Below the pieces are notes generated by a model. It was not told the origin of the DNA. It saw only the letters and a program-made list of their open reading frames with translations, and did not search any database. Of a stretch of 64,000 bases of DNA, positions 17,703-25,720 are shown piece by piece; position 1 is the stretch's first letter, and every line of letters begins with the position of its first letter. Source of the stretch: a bacterium (GTDB lineage: Bacteria > Chloroflexota > Dehalococcoidia > Tepidiformales > Tepidiformaceae); the NCBI GenBank assembly GCA_003577245.1, contig QEVS01000008.1, positions 1 through 64,000 on the forward strand, written 5' to 3'. Made by a program: the position numbers and the translations under genes.

Positions 17703-17917
17703 TGCATCGACGGATTCACGATCCGGCGAGCCACCGGGAAGGTCATCTACGGCTATCGTTTCGACCCGGCTTCGGGTCGGCGCGAGGTCGACAATGTCCA
17801 GAGGTGGTCGTTCGCTGGGTCATCGAGTTGTTCTGCGCCGGCGCCGGGTGCTCCCGCAACGCTGGCGAGCTTAACCGGGGCGCCATCCCTGCGATGGGCG
17901 CTCGGTTACTCCCCATG
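17703..17917 (+). pseudogene. Frameshifted fragment of a serine recombinase
   Basis: Two adjacent frames carry consecutive pieces of one large serine recombinase. The first reads ATGKVIYGYRFDPASGRREVD, the conserved start of the recombinase domain; the second reads PEVVVRWVIELFCAGAGCS then NAGELNRGAIPAMG, its continuation. The catalytic resolvase domain is missing, so it is dead. Apart from this fragment the 17488-17953 gap holds nothing recognisable. Confidence 0.7.
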
Positions 17918-17953
17918 CAACTTAATCATACCGGCGGCGAGGTTAACGTCGCG

Positions 17954-18343
17954 TCAGCGGGCGGCGCTCGACCGCACGAGTAGCCACCCCGCCAGGAGCG
18001 GGGGCAAGAAGAGAACTCCCGCTGCCGCAATCCATGCCAGGAAGGAGTAGTTGCCCTCTTCTTCCCGCACGAACATCACCCACGCAGCCCAGGCGACGAA
18101 GAGCAGCGGCGTCACAACCAACAGGAAGATGCCGACTGGCCGCGCGCGCCACCATGCCACGCCCGCCAGGGCCAGCGGTACGGCGGCCTCGGGGATGTGC
18201 TGAACGCCGCTCGCCTCTCCCCCGCTGAGCTCTCCAAGGGCCAGGGCAAGGAGCGCCAACGCCGGGACCAGCAGGATGCCGATCGCCGCCAGCCGCAGGC
18301 GCGGGGAGTCTATGGTGCGTGCGGGGCGATTGTACGCAGTCAC
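17954..18343 (-). CDS. Four-helix membrane protein, paralogue of the gene at 15943-16320
   Basis: 129 residues with four hydrophobic helices and the shared GELSGGEASGVQHIPEA segment. No known function. Together with the copy at 15943-16320 it brackets a stretch with the EEP lipoprotein and the recombinase relic, suggesting duplication around an insertion site. Confidence 0.6.
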   Translation of the reverse strand: MTAYNRPARTIDSPRLRLAAIGILLVPALALLALALGELSGGEASGVQHIPEAAVPLALAGVAWWRARPVGIFLLVVTPLLFVAWAAWVMFVREEEGNYSFLAWIAAAGVLFLPPLLAGWLLVRSSAAR

Positions 18344-18423
18344 GCCTCCATGATCGCGCGGGGCTCCCGAATCAGAAGGACCAGTTGACCCTTAATGGAA
18401 GAGCCCTCCGTCGCGACCCGCCG

Positions 18424-18765
18424 ATGTCCGGGGAGGCCTGGTCCCGTGCGAAGCCCGTGGAGGAGTGGATTGCGACACTCGACCCACCGGCGAGGGCTGA
18501 TGTCCTCAACCTCATCGACCTGCTCGAAGAGCACGGCACCACGCTCCGGGAGCCGTTCGCCAAGCACGTCGAGGACGGCGTCTGGGAGCTCAGGGCGCGA
18601 GGTCCGGACGGCATCTACCGCGTGCTGTACTTCCACTGGTTCGGCCACACCTTCGGCTTGCTCCACGGCTTCACGAAGAAGACCCAGAAGACGCCCCGAG
18701 CCGAGATCGATACTGCCCAGCGTCGCCGCGCCGTATGGCTGGCGCGCCCGGGCTCGACCAGGTAG
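18424..18765 (+). CDS. RelE/HigB-type toxin (phage Gp49-like family)
   Basis: 113 residues: VEEWIATLDPPARADVLNLIDLLEEHG, then WELRARGPDGIYRVLYFHWFG and LLHGFTKKTQKTPRAEIDTAQRR, the pattern of phage-derived Gp49-like/HigB toxins. Family members cut mRNA at the ribosome. The antitoxin follows 7 bases later, toxin first as in higBA loci. Confidence 0.85.
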   Translation: MSGEAWSRAKPVEEWIATLDPPARADVLNLIDLLEEHGTTLREPFAKHVEDGVWELRARGPDGIYRVLYFHWFGHTFGLLHGFTKKTQKTPRAEIDTAQRRRAVWLARPGSTR

Positions 18766-18772
18766 AAGGAGG

Positions 18773-19162
18773 ATGGCAGTGGACCAGGAAGCGAAGGACG
18801 ACTGGACGGAATTCCGCCGGGAGCTGCTCGAAGACCCGGCCACACGGGCGGCGTACGAAGCGCGCAAGCCGGCCTTCGAGTTCGCCGTGCAACTCGCCGA
18901 GCTGCGACGTCAGAAGGGACTGTCGCAGGCCGCGCTCGCAAAGCTGGCCGGTATGACGCAGCCGGAAGTGGCGCGGCTCGAAGCGGCCGAAGCCTCCCCG
19001 ACCTTCGACACAATGGCGCGTCTCCTGGCTGCAGCGGGCGCCGACCTGGACATCAAGTTCAGGGACGCTCACGGCAAAGTGGTGCGCCTGCCCATGGTCC
19101 TCAAGGGGGCCGAACTGGCGCCGCGGTCCAAGCGTGGCCCGCTCCGGCAGGCCAACGCCTGA
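18773..19162 (+). CDS. HigA-type antitoxin with XRE helix-turn-helix
   Basis: 129 residues. The central HTH (LAELRRQKGLSQAALAKLAGM, TQPEVARLE) binds DNA and the rest neutralises the toxin upstream. AAGGAGG precedes the ATG. The pair lies just left of the packaging genes and is probably part of the remodelled prophage. Confidence 0.85.
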   Translation: MAVDQEAKDDWTEFRRELLEDPATRAAYEARKPAFEFAVQLAELRRQKGLSQAALAKLAGMTQPEVARLEAAEASPTFDTMARLLAAAGADLDIKFRDAHGKVVRLPMVLKGAELAPRSKRGPLRQANA

Positions 19163-19243
19163 CGCCTGTTCACCCGCGCCAGTTGACGCCTTCCCTGCCC
19201 GACGGGTTAGGTTCTGAGCCATGTGCACCGAAGGAGGGGGCGG

Positions 19244-19873
19244 GTGAAATCTCTACCAGGACAGGCGCCGGAACCGTCGCTCCTCCCCGTTTCTCGCGCG
19301 CGCAAGATCACGCGAAAAGTTGAGGAGCCCGCGGTGGAGTCCGTGCCGCTCGAACGGCTGCACCCGGCGCCATGGAACCCACGGACCATCAAGGACGAGC
19401 GCTTCCAGAACCTCGGGAGGAGCATCCAGGCCGACCCCGACTTCCTCTGGCGCCGCCCCATCCTCGCTACTGCGGACGGCGCCATCTACGCGGGGAACAT
19501 GCGCTACCGCGCCGCCCAGCACCTGGGCATGGCGACGGTCCCGGCAGTCGTCGAGGACATCCCCGAGCAGCTGGCGAAGGAGCGGGCGCTGCGCGATAAC
19601 CACCAGTGGGGAGACTGGCAGGACGAGCAACTGGGCGAGCTACTGTTCGGCCTCCGCACTGATGGCGCCGACCTGGAGCTGCTCGGCTTCACGGACAAGG
19701 AACTGGCGAAGCTCCTCGATGAGGTCGGCGTGGGCGTCGGCGAGGCGGAGGACGAGTTCGCCTATCACGAGCAGTTCGGCGTGACCGTCATCTGCAAGGA
19801 CGCAAGCGAGCAGGAGCGCGTCTACGACGAACTGCGCGGCAAGGGCTACGACTGCCGCGTGGTGGTCGTCTGA
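19244..19873 (+). CDS. ParB-like N-terminal-domain protein of the phage packaging cluster
   Basis: 209 residues. VPLERLHPAPWNPRTIKDERF and the motif GAIYAGNMRYRAAQHLGM (the ParB/Srx DG-x-GH-R-AA-LG pattern) mark a ParB-type nucleotide-binding domain; the C-terminal part is phage-specific. Homologous proteins lie upstream of terminase genes. The GTG at 19244 follows AAGGAGGGGG. Its last 32 bases recur at 21312-21343, see the repeat entry. Confidence 0.8.
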   Translation: MKSLPGQAPEPSLLPVSRARKITRKVEEPAVESVPLERLHPAPWNPRTIKDERFQNLGRSIQADPDFLWRRPILATADGAIYAGNMRYRAAQHLGMATVPAVVEDIPEQLAKERALRDNHQWGDWQDEQLGELLFGLRTDGADLELLGFTDKELAKLLDEVGVGVGEAEDEFAYHEQFGVTVICKDASEQERVYDELRGKGYDCRVVVV

Positions 19874-19915
19874 TGCGCTACGCTGAAGCGAGGCTTCTTG
19901 CCGAGGGGTACCGCG

Positions 19916-20269
19916 ATGACCGACGAATGGGCTCGCCCCGTTGTGCACTGGGAGATCCAGGCGCGGGATCCCGCACTAATCCGGGAGTTCTACGCAGCGA
20001 TGTTCAACTGGGAAATCGGCACAGGGCGAGTGATGTCCATTCCCCCTGGCGTCGGCGGTCCGGAGCCCGGGCCAGCAGGTCACATTCTCCCGAGCGACGG
20101 CCCCCGGGTTGTCCTGTACATCCAGGTACGGCAGCTTCGGGAGTCGCTGGAGCGCGCGGTCGCCCTCGGTGGGACTGTCCTGCGCGAGCCCTTCGACATA
20201 CCGGGCGGACCGACTCTGGCCGGCATCACCGACCCGGAGGGCAACCAGGTAGTGCTAGTCCAGCAGTAG
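19916..20269 (+). CDS. VOC (glyoxalase/bleomycin-resistance) superfamily protein
   Basis: 117 residues with two beta-alpha-beta units: VVHWEIQARDPALIREFYAAMFNW and, at the end, LAGITDPEGNQVVLVQQ. Members bind metal and handle small electrophiles or antibiotics; the substrate here is unknown. A GAGGGG ribosome site precedes the ATG. It interrupts what should be a direct ParB-to-COG2401 junction, so it looks like cargo. Confidence 0.8.
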   Translation: MTDEWARPVVHWEIQARDPALIREFYAAMFNWEIGTGRVMSIPPGVGGPEPGPAGHILPSDGPRVVLYIQVRQLRESLERAVALGGTVLREPFDIPGGPTLAGITDPEGNQVVLVQQ

Positions 20270-20294
20270 GCTCCAGCATTGAGGCGGTGGTCTG

Positions 20295-20373
20295 ATGCTC
20301 GTCCAGGTTCGCAACCGCTGCTCTGACTTCGACTCATATCGTGCTGCCCGGGTGAGGTCGGTGTTGAACACCG
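20295..20373 (+). pseudogene. Duplicated 5' end of the COG2401-like gene
   Basis: The bases from ATG 20295 encode MLVQVRNRCSDFDSYRAARV, matching the start of the intact gene at 21341 (MLVQVRNRCSEFDSYRAARV) and continuing to about base 20373, after which similarity stops. The frame stays open further only by chance, opposite the PDZ gene. It is a left-over of the event that separated the ParB and COG2401 genes. Confidence 0.8.
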
Positions 20374-20408
20374 GCGTGCGCAGTAAGGGCTCCAGGTCCA
20401 GCCAGCCC

Positions 20409-21197
20409 TCACGACCGGCTAATGATCACCTCGAAGACGTTGTCCGGGGGACGTGCCACTTGCAGGCGGATGGGAGCGTCAGGGGCCGCGGAGCGGACCG
20501 TTGTCTGGAGGTCGGCATTGGAGGCAATATCTCGCCCCTCGGCCGCCATGATCCGATCGCCCTCGCGCAGGCCGGCGGCGCTGGCCGGGCTGCCCGCGCG
20601 AGGCATACGTACCTCGATGCCCGGGATAGCAGTAGAGCCGGCCGTCTCCTCCAGTCGCCTAACGACTGTCTCCTCGCCGTGGCGTGCGCAGAGGCATATG
20701 CCCAGACCGCAGGACGGGCAGACACACCTGCACTCGTGTCCGTCGCGTTCGAGTTCGGCCACGGCGGCATGGGAGACGAGTCGGATGACGTTGCCCGCAG
20801 CAGCCAGGCATTCCCGCATGTGCGTCTCGGCCAGGTCGGCCGTGTTTCCTTCGCCGGCGCTGTCGAAGGCGCGGTGGGCGCGGGCGTGAAGGACCGCGTA
20901 AGCAAAGGCGGCATGGTGCAACGATGCGTAGAGCCCGGCAAGGCTGGCAGTCAGGGTCTCCTTACTAGAAAGGGGGGGCGCGCTGTCGCTCGAGGCAGAA
21001 GCGACCGCTTGGAGGCGCGCCTCGATGGCGGCGACCTGAGAAAGGAGGGCCTGTGGCAAGGAGGACAAACCCCTCGAGGCGTCGCCATCGACGTTAGCCT
21101 CTTGCAGCTTGTTGACGACGGGCACGAGCATCCTGATTTCGCGGGCAAGTCTCTCGAGGTCTGCGGCCAAGTTAATACGGGAAGCTTCGGTGTTCAT
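20409..21197 (-). CDS. PDZ-domain protein with a Cys-rich cluster
   Basis: About 262 residues from the ATG at 21197. The N-terminal half is helical. A Cys/His cluster (CRCVCPSCGLGICLCARH) could bind zinc. The C-terminal about 90 residues form a PDZ fold (GIEVRMPRAGSPASAAGLREGDRIMAAEG). No protease domain or signal peptide is seen. It lies on the opposite strand inside the packaging cluster, in the block bounded by the duplicated fragments at 20295 and 21312. Function unknown. Confidence 0.65.
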   Translation of the reverse strand: MNTEASRINLAADLERLAREIRMLVPVVNKLQEANVDGDASRGLSSLPQALLSQVAAIEARLQAVASASSDSAPPLSSKETLTASLAGLYASLHHAAFAYAVLHARAHRAFDSAGEGNTADLAETHMRECLAAAGNVIRLVSHAAVAELERDGHECRCVCPSCGLGICLCARHGEETVVRRLEETAGSTAIPGIEVRMPRAGSPASAAGLREGDRIMAAEGRDIASNADLQTTVRSAAPDAPIRLQVARPPDNVFEVIISRS

Positions 21198-21311
21198 CGT
21201 CAGGCGGTCCTTCTGTTCATATCGCTGCACACGCTGGTGCGGGATCATAGCAGCCCACGTACATCCTCCCGCAAGAGGCATGCCTGTGAAGTCCTAGCAC
21301 GTCAGTCCAGC

Positions 21312-21343
21312 GGCTACGAGTGCCGCGTGGTGGTCGTCTGATG
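21312..21343 (+). repeat. Duplicate of the 3' end of the ParB-like gene
   Basis: These 32 bases repeat 19844-19875 with one mismatch visible and would encode GYECRVVVV then stop, the end of the ParB-like protein, fused directly to the ATG of the COG2401-like gene. This is presumably the ancestral junction, now separated from the real ParB gene by about 1.45 kb of inserted DNA. Confidence 0.75.
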
Positions 21344-22471
21344 CTCGTCCAGGTCCGCAACCGCTGCTCGGAGTTCGACTCCTACCGCGCTGCCCGGGTG
21401 AAGTCGCTGTTCAACGCCGAGTCCGGCGCCAACTTCTCCCTCGATGCGGATCTGCCCATCGACGAGGACGACTGGCGGATCGGCATCATCGTCGGACCAT
21501 CAGGCAGCGGGAAGTCGTCGCTAGGCCGTGTCGTCTTCGGCGACACGGACGTCTACCGCGAACCGGAGTGGCCGGATGACGCGCCGATCATCGACGCCAT
21601 CGCGCCCGGGAAGGACTTCAACGACGTCACGGCGGCTCTGGCCGCGGTCGGCCTCGGCGACGTGCCGGCCTGGCTGCGGCCCTACGCTGTGCTCTCGAAC
21701 GGCGAGAGGTTCCGCGCGACGCTCGCGCGAGTCATCGCCGATGCGCCGGAGCGCGTCGTCATCGACGAGTTCACCTCGGTAGTTGACCGCCAGATCGCGA
21801 AGTTCGGCGCCCTCGCCTTCCAGAAGGCATGGCGCCGGACGAACGGAAAGGCGGTGCTGCTCACGCCGCACTACGACGTGCTGGAGTGGGTCGAGCCTGA
21901 CTGGACGTTCGATACGGCGACGCGGACGTTCGACCGGAGGCGCCTTCAACGACCCAGCTTCGACCTCCAGGTTTGGGAGACAGACTGGCGTTACTGGCCG
22001 GCCTTTGAGCCGCATCACTATCTGAAGATCGGGAAGATGATCGCCGCCACGAACTACGTCGGCACGGTCGACGGCGAGCTCGTGGTGCACCTCGCCGTCT
22101 CGCCGGCCTTCCACCAGGGTGGCTGCTTCCGGGCGTCGCGGCTCGTGGTCATGCCCGAGTGGCAGGGCGCTGGCGTCGGCATGCGCTTCCTCAACCACGT
22201 CTGCGAACGCTACCTCCGCGGCGAGAACCGCTACGGCCGTCCAGGCCCGATGCTCTTCCACACGAGCCATCCCGGACTCTGCGCGGCTCTGCGTCGTGAT
22301 TCGAAGTGGGTGCAGAAGTCGGCGCGGCTCTTCGGAGCGAACAAGCTGCGGAGCGCGCGGTCCCTGACTCGTGCTGCCCGAAAGCGGGGAGGCTCGGAGA
22401 TTGGCACCGGCTTCGGCGGACACTTTTGCGCGGTCCAGGGATTCAAGTACGTTGGCTCCCATGAGGGGTAA
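21341..22471 (+). CDS. ABC-type ATPase fused to GNAT acetyltransferase domain (COG2401-like)
   Basis: 376 residues. Walker A GPSGSGKS at 52-59, signature-like LSNGERFRATLARV and Walker B RVVIDEFTSVVD give a soluble ABC ATPase; there are no membrane helices. The second half has a GNAT pattern (RLVVMPEWQGAGVGMRFLNHV) and ends with FKYVGSHEG. Such fusions are found beside phage-type terminases, but their role is not established. It stops 5 bases before the small terminase gene. Confidence 0.8.
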   Translation: MLVQVRNRCSEFDSYRAARVKSLFNAESGANFSLDADLPIDEDDWRIGIIVGPSGSGKSSLGRVVFGDTDVYREPEWPDDAPIIDAIAPGKDFNDVTAALAAVGLGDVPAWLRPYAVLSNGERFRATLARVIADAPERVVIDEFTSVVDRQIAKFGALAFQKAWRRTNGKAVLLTPHYDVLEWVEPDWTFDTATRTFDRRRLQRPSFDLQVWETDWRYWPAFEPHHYLKIGKMIAATNYVGTVDGELVVHLAVSPAFHQGGCFRASRLVVMPEWQGAGVGMRFLNHVCERYLRGENRYGRPGPMLFHTSHPGLCAALRRDSKWVQKSARLFGANKLRSARSLTRAARKRGGSEIGTGFGGHFCAVQGFKYVGSHEG

Positions 22472-22476
22472 GCCAG

Positions 22477-22977
22477 ATGGCCGGCAAGCGCCAGAAGCCG
22501 CCGGGCGAGCTTGTCTACCGCCGGGGTGGCCGCGTGAAGCCGCTGGTACTCGTCGCGCCTGCCCACCTCGCGCCGCGGCCTCCTGACGGTCTCGGCGACC
22601 ACGCAGCCGCGGTCTGGGCGGCGTTCTGGGCTTCGAGGGTCTCGGGTGCCGTCGACCTGGACGCCGACGGCGAAGCCCTCCGCCATTGGATCCTCTCCGT
22701 GGACGAGCGCGAGAAGCTGCGGGCGGCGACGGTTCGCGCACCGTTGGTGAAGGGAAGTCACGAGCAACTGATGCTCAACCCGCTCTTCCGGCGCTTGCGC
22801 GACCTGAACCGAGAGATCGCCCGCGCCGAGGAGCACTTTGGGATGACGCCGCTGGCGCGCCTTCGGCTCGGCGTGACGTATCTCCAGGAACAGGCAGCGA
22901 AGGAAGACCTGGAGGCGAGGCGCGAGCGGCGCCGGCCCCATGTGATGCCCACTGTCAGAGACCGAGGACCTGCCTGA
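22477..22977 (+). CDS. Phage terminase small subunit, P27 family
   Basis: 166 residues. DHAAAVWAAFWASRVSG, VKGSHEQLMLNPLFRRLRDLNREIARAEEHFGMTPLAR is the P27/phage terminase small-subunit signature. It recognises phage DNA for packaging and works with the large subunit at 23525. A MazEF-type pair on the other strand now lies between the two terminase genes and overlaps its last 23 bases. Confidence 0.85.
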   Translation: MAGKRQKPPGELVYRRGGRVKPLVLVAPAHLAPRPPDGLGDHAAAVWAAFWASRVSGAVDLDADGEALRHWILSVDEREKLRAATVRAPLVKGSHEQLMLNPLFRRLRDLNREIARAEEHFGMTPLARLRLGVTYLQEQAAKEDLEARRERRRPHVMPTVRDRGPA

Positions 22978-23311
22978 GCGCCTCTTCCACTCCCGTGAGG
23001 TCGCGCGGCGTGAGTTGACCCAGCTGCCCGTCGAAAGCCGAGCGTTCTACGGTCTCGACGACGCCCTTGGCCAGTGACGGCCGAGGCAGCCTTGCGGCTT
23101 CCCAGTCCTGCAGCAGATAGTCGCCGAACCGTTGTCCGCGCAGATTAGTCGTGAGCGGGACGATCAGCGCATCAGCTCGTGACATGTGGAACTCGGCCAC
23201 GCTGACCACGACGGCGGGCCGACGCTTGGTTCCCGTGCCATCCGAGAAGCGGACGTTGACGAAGAAGATGTCGCCGCGCCTACAGGCTGTCGAAGATGGC
23301 GTCGTCGTCAT
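22955..23311 (-). CDS. MazF/PemK-family endoribonuclease toxin
   Basis: 118 residues from the ATG at 23311. RRGDIFFVNVRFSDGTGTKRRPAVVVS and ADALIVPLTTNLRGQRFGDYLL show the MazF/PemK core. Members cleave mRNA at short sequences. It overlaps the upstream antitoxin gene by about 32 bases and ends inside the small terminase gene. A truncated relative lies at 9582-9777. Confidence 0.85.
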   Translation of the reverse strand: MTTTPSSTACRRGDIFFVNVRFSDGTGTKRRPAVVVSVAEFHMSRADALIVPLTTNLRGQRFGDYLLQDWEAARLPRPSLAKGVVETVERSAFDGQLGQLTPRDLTGVEEALRQVLGL

Positions 23312-23486
23312 TGTTCCAGACAGCAGCAAGCACCGGGTACTGGCGGGCGTCGATACAGCGAGGTGCTTCCTCGCCGGCCCCTGGCGGAGGGGGGAGGCCG
23401 TGCTCGCGCGCGATGCGCGCCAGCGCCTCCACCTCGTCATCCGTGAGCTCGTCCAGGAGCTGATGCAGGGACTCGCGCGTCGTCAT
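23280..23486 (-). CDS. Antitoxin partner of the MazF-like toxin
   Basis: 68 residues: MTTRESLHQLLDELTDDEVEALARIAREHGLP, a short amphipathic helix pair usual in small antitoxins, with an acidic tail NNDDDAIFDSL. It has no recognised DNA-binding domain. Assigned by size and by lying first in the pair with coding overlap. Confidence 0.65.
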   Translation of the reverse strand: MTTRESLHQLLDELTDDEVEALARIAREHGLPPPPGAGEEAPRCIDARQYPVLAAVWNNDDDAIFDSL

Positions 23487-23524
23487 GAGCCAAGTATATG
23501 CGGAGCCCTTGTTAGGTTGGGAGC

Positions 23525-24985
23525 ATGCCGCCTCGCCGTTGGTACTCCTACGGCCCCGACGTCACGGCCTGGATTGAAGCGAACTGCGTGCTCCCCTCGG
23601 GCGAGCACATCGGGCGGCCGTTCCGCCTGATGCAATGGCAGAAGGAGTGGATCAACGAGCTCTACGCCTCTGACGCGAGGGGCAACCTTCGCTACCGCTG
23701 GAGCCTCCGCGGCATCCCGAAGAAGAACGGGAAGTCGACGATGATCGCCGCGCTCGCCCTCTACCACCTCATGGCCGACCCCGACGAGGCCGACCCGTGG
23801 GCCGTGTGCGCCGCCGCCTCTGACCGCCAGGCCGACCTCGTCTTCAACGCCGCCAAACTGATGTGCGAGCTCTCGCCGGCACTGCGCGAAGCCACGGACC
23901 GCTACCGGTGGGAGATCCGGCCGAAGGGCCGGCCGGGGCGCCTGGAGCGCGTCGCCGCCTCGGCCGGCAAGCTCGACGGCAAGAACATCTCGTTCCTTGT
24001 CGTCGACGAGCTGCATGAGTGGAACCTCGAGAACTGGGCCATTCTCACCAACGGCACCGTCGGCCGGCGCCGGGCGCAGATCGTCCAGATCACGACGGCC
24101 GGCCACGACCTGGAGACCATCTGTGGCCGCGAGTACCAGAAGGGCCAGCGCATTCTCGCGGGCGAGGAGAAGAACCCGAGCTACCTGTTCCGCTGGTTCC
24201 AGGCGCCGGCCGGCGCCGACCACCGCGAGGAGGAGACCTGGCGAGCGGCCAACCCGTCCTACGGTGAACTGGTGACGCGGGAGCAACTCGCGGACAAGGT
24301 GGCGAACGTCCCTCAGGCGCAGTTCGAGCGTTACTTTCTCAACCGCTGGACGCGGACCGAGGAGACCTGGTTGCCGGCCGGCGCCTGGGATGCCTGCACG
24401 GACGGGCGGTTCGAGTTCGACCCCGAACTGCCGCTGTACGGCGCCGTAGACGCGGCCACGAAGGAGGACTCGACCGCCGTCGTCCTCGCCCAGTGGCATG
24501 GCGACAAGCTGCGGCTGCGAGCACGCATCTGGGAGCGGCCAACAGACATGAACGGCGCTCCTGTCCAGGACTGGGTGCTGCCACTGGCGGAGGTCGAGCA
24601 ACACCTGCGCGACCTGGACCGCGACTTCGAGTTCCACTTTGGCATCGACCCGCGTTTCCTCGAGCGCACGCGCCAGGTCCTCGAAGCCGACGGCCTCTCC
24701 GTGGAGGAGGTCCCGCAGTCGGACTCACGGATGGTCCCGGCCAGCCAATCGCTCTACGAGCTCGTCGTACAGGGGAACGTCGAACACGAGGGCGACGCGG
24801 CGTTCACGCGACACATCGAGAGCGCCGTGGCCCGGGAAGCGTTCAGTGGCGGCTGGCGTCTGTCGAAGGGTCGGAGCCGCAAGAAGATGGACGCAGCGGT
24901 CGCCGCGGCGATGGCGGCGCACATCGCGGTCCAGGAGCGCGGGCGGACACCGGCGGCCGAGCCGAGGATCCTCGTCTTGGGGTAA
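23525..24985 (+). CDS. Phage terminase large subunit
   Basis: 486 residues. Walker A-type RGIPKKNGKST at 62-72, Walker B SFLVVDELHEW near 156-166, coupling motif region QIVQITTAGHD, and a RuvC-like nuclease start GAVDAATKEDSTAVVLA give a complete ATPase-nuclease of the HK97-like type. It pumps and cuts phage DNA at the portal. It looks intact even though capsid genes are missing. Confidence 0.93.
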   Translation: MPPRRWYSYGPDVTAWIEANCVLPSGEHIGRPFRLMQWQKEWINELYASDARGNLRYRWSLRGIPKKNGKSTMIAALALYHLMADPDEADPWAVCAAASDRQADLVFNAAKLMCELSPALREATDRYRWEIRPKGRPGRLERVAASAGKLDGKNISFLVVDELHEWNLENWAILTNGTVGRRRAQIVQITTAGHDLETICGREYQKGQRILAGEEKNPSYLFRWFQAPAGADHREEETWRAANPSYGELVTREQLADKVANVPQAQFERYFLNRWTRTEETWLPAGAWDACTDGRFEFDPELPLYGAVDAATKEDSTAVVLAQWHGDKLRLRARIWERPTDMNGAPVQDWVLPLAEVEQHLRDLDRDFEFHFGIDPRFLERTRQVLEADGLSVEEVPQSDSRMVPASQSLYELVVQGNVEHEGDAAFTRHIESAVAREAFSGGWRLSKGRSRKKMDAAVAAAMAAHIAVQERGRTPAAEPRILVLG

Positions 24986-24999
24986 GCAATCCGTAGGGA

Positions 25000-25254
25000 C
25001 TACGCCGTGAGGCGCACAGGCCCGGCAATCGGCTCGGGAATCGGGTCTCCATGAACAAGCGCCGACTCGATCCAGACCGCCATAGCCTCGTCGAGGTTGC
25101 GAAGCGCCTCTTCCGGCGTTTCGCCAGCCGTCAGACACCCCGGAAGCTCCAGGACCTCCCCAAGGTAGCCTTCAACCGGCTCGCCCGTGATCACGCGATG
25201 ATAAGGACGCCGGATGATCGCCTGCACCTGTTCTTCGAGTGCCTCATCGTTCAT
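25000..25254 (-). CDS. hicB: HicB-family antitoxin
   Basis: 84 residues with the partial RNase H-like HicB fold: GYLGEVLELPGCLTAGETPEEALRNLDEAMAVWIE. It has no C-terminal DNA-binding domain. The start overlaps the hicA stop by 4 bases, toxin gene first. The pair sits on the strand opposite to the phage genes, in the gap between the large terminase and portal genes. Confidence 0.88.
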   Translation of the reverse strand: MNDEALEEQVQAIIRRPYHRVITGEPVEGYLGEVLELPGCLTAGETPEEALRNLDEAMAVWIESALVHGDPIPEPIAGPVRLTA

Positions 25255-25484
25255 TCGTCATCGTCTCCTGTCCGCGAGAGCACGAGCCGGACGTACACGG
25301 CCAGGACGTGCGGCCGGCGGCGCGGGATCACGATTTTCTCCGAGCCCCGGCGGAAGCCGAAGTGACTCCCACGGGAACGATCGAGATCCCACCCGTACAA
25401 GTCTAACAGGCGCTCCAGCTCCTCGAAGCGGACACTGTTCGGGCGTTGCGCCAGCCGCCTTCGGAACTCGCGACGATCCATCAC
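25251..25484 (-). CDS. hicA: HicA-family mRNA interferase toxin
   Basis: 77 residues with a double-stranded RNA-binding-like fold; the catalytic His is in RSRGSHFGFRRG. VRFEELERLLDLYGWDL and IVIPRRRPHVLAVYVRLVL are also typical. It starts at GTG 25484 or at the ATG 3 bases on. Confidence 0.87.
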   Translation of the reverse strand: MMDRREFRRRLAQRPNSVRFEELERLLDLYGWDLDRSRGSHFGFRRGSEKIVIPRRRPHVLAVYVRLVLSRTGDDDE

Positions 25485-25543
25485 GCGAGCCTAACGGCCT
25501 ATCCCGTTGTCGTCAGCCGCCGCCGGCGTGCTAGGTTCGGCTG

Positions 25544-25720
25544 GTGGAGAGATTCCGACAGATGCTTGGCCAGACGCACCGACTTGGCCCCGCTGCGCTC
25601 GAACTGGCGGGGGCGCTGCTCGTCATCGCCGGGCTATTTCAGATCTACGAGCCCGCCGCGTTCATCTTTACCGGCGCCGCGATCGTCTTCATCGCCCAGG
25701 GCATGGAGCGCGACGAGTGA
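25544..25720 (+). CDS. Small two-helix phage membrane protein
   Basis: 58 residues from GTG, with two hydrophobic segments (LELAGALLVIAGLFQIY and AAFIFTGAAIVFIAQGM). Its TGA overlaps the GTG of the portal gene. Tiny membrane proteins at this spot, between terminase and portal, occur in related phages, but their role is unknown. Confidence 0.6.
   Translation: MERFRQMLGQTHRLGPAALELAGALLVIAGLFQIYEPAAFIFTGAAIVFIAQGMERDE

Noticed and set aside
17703..17917. In-frame stop recoding as an explanation for the split recombinase
   Set aside because: The two halves are in different frames, and the catalytic domain is missing, so decay is the simple explanation.
20295..21341. A 348-codon plus-strand frame that begins MLVQVRNRC and ends CRVVVV
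   Set aside because: Only its two ends are real sequence, being the duplicated gene fragments; the middle is opposite the PDZ gene and has no protein-like features of its own.
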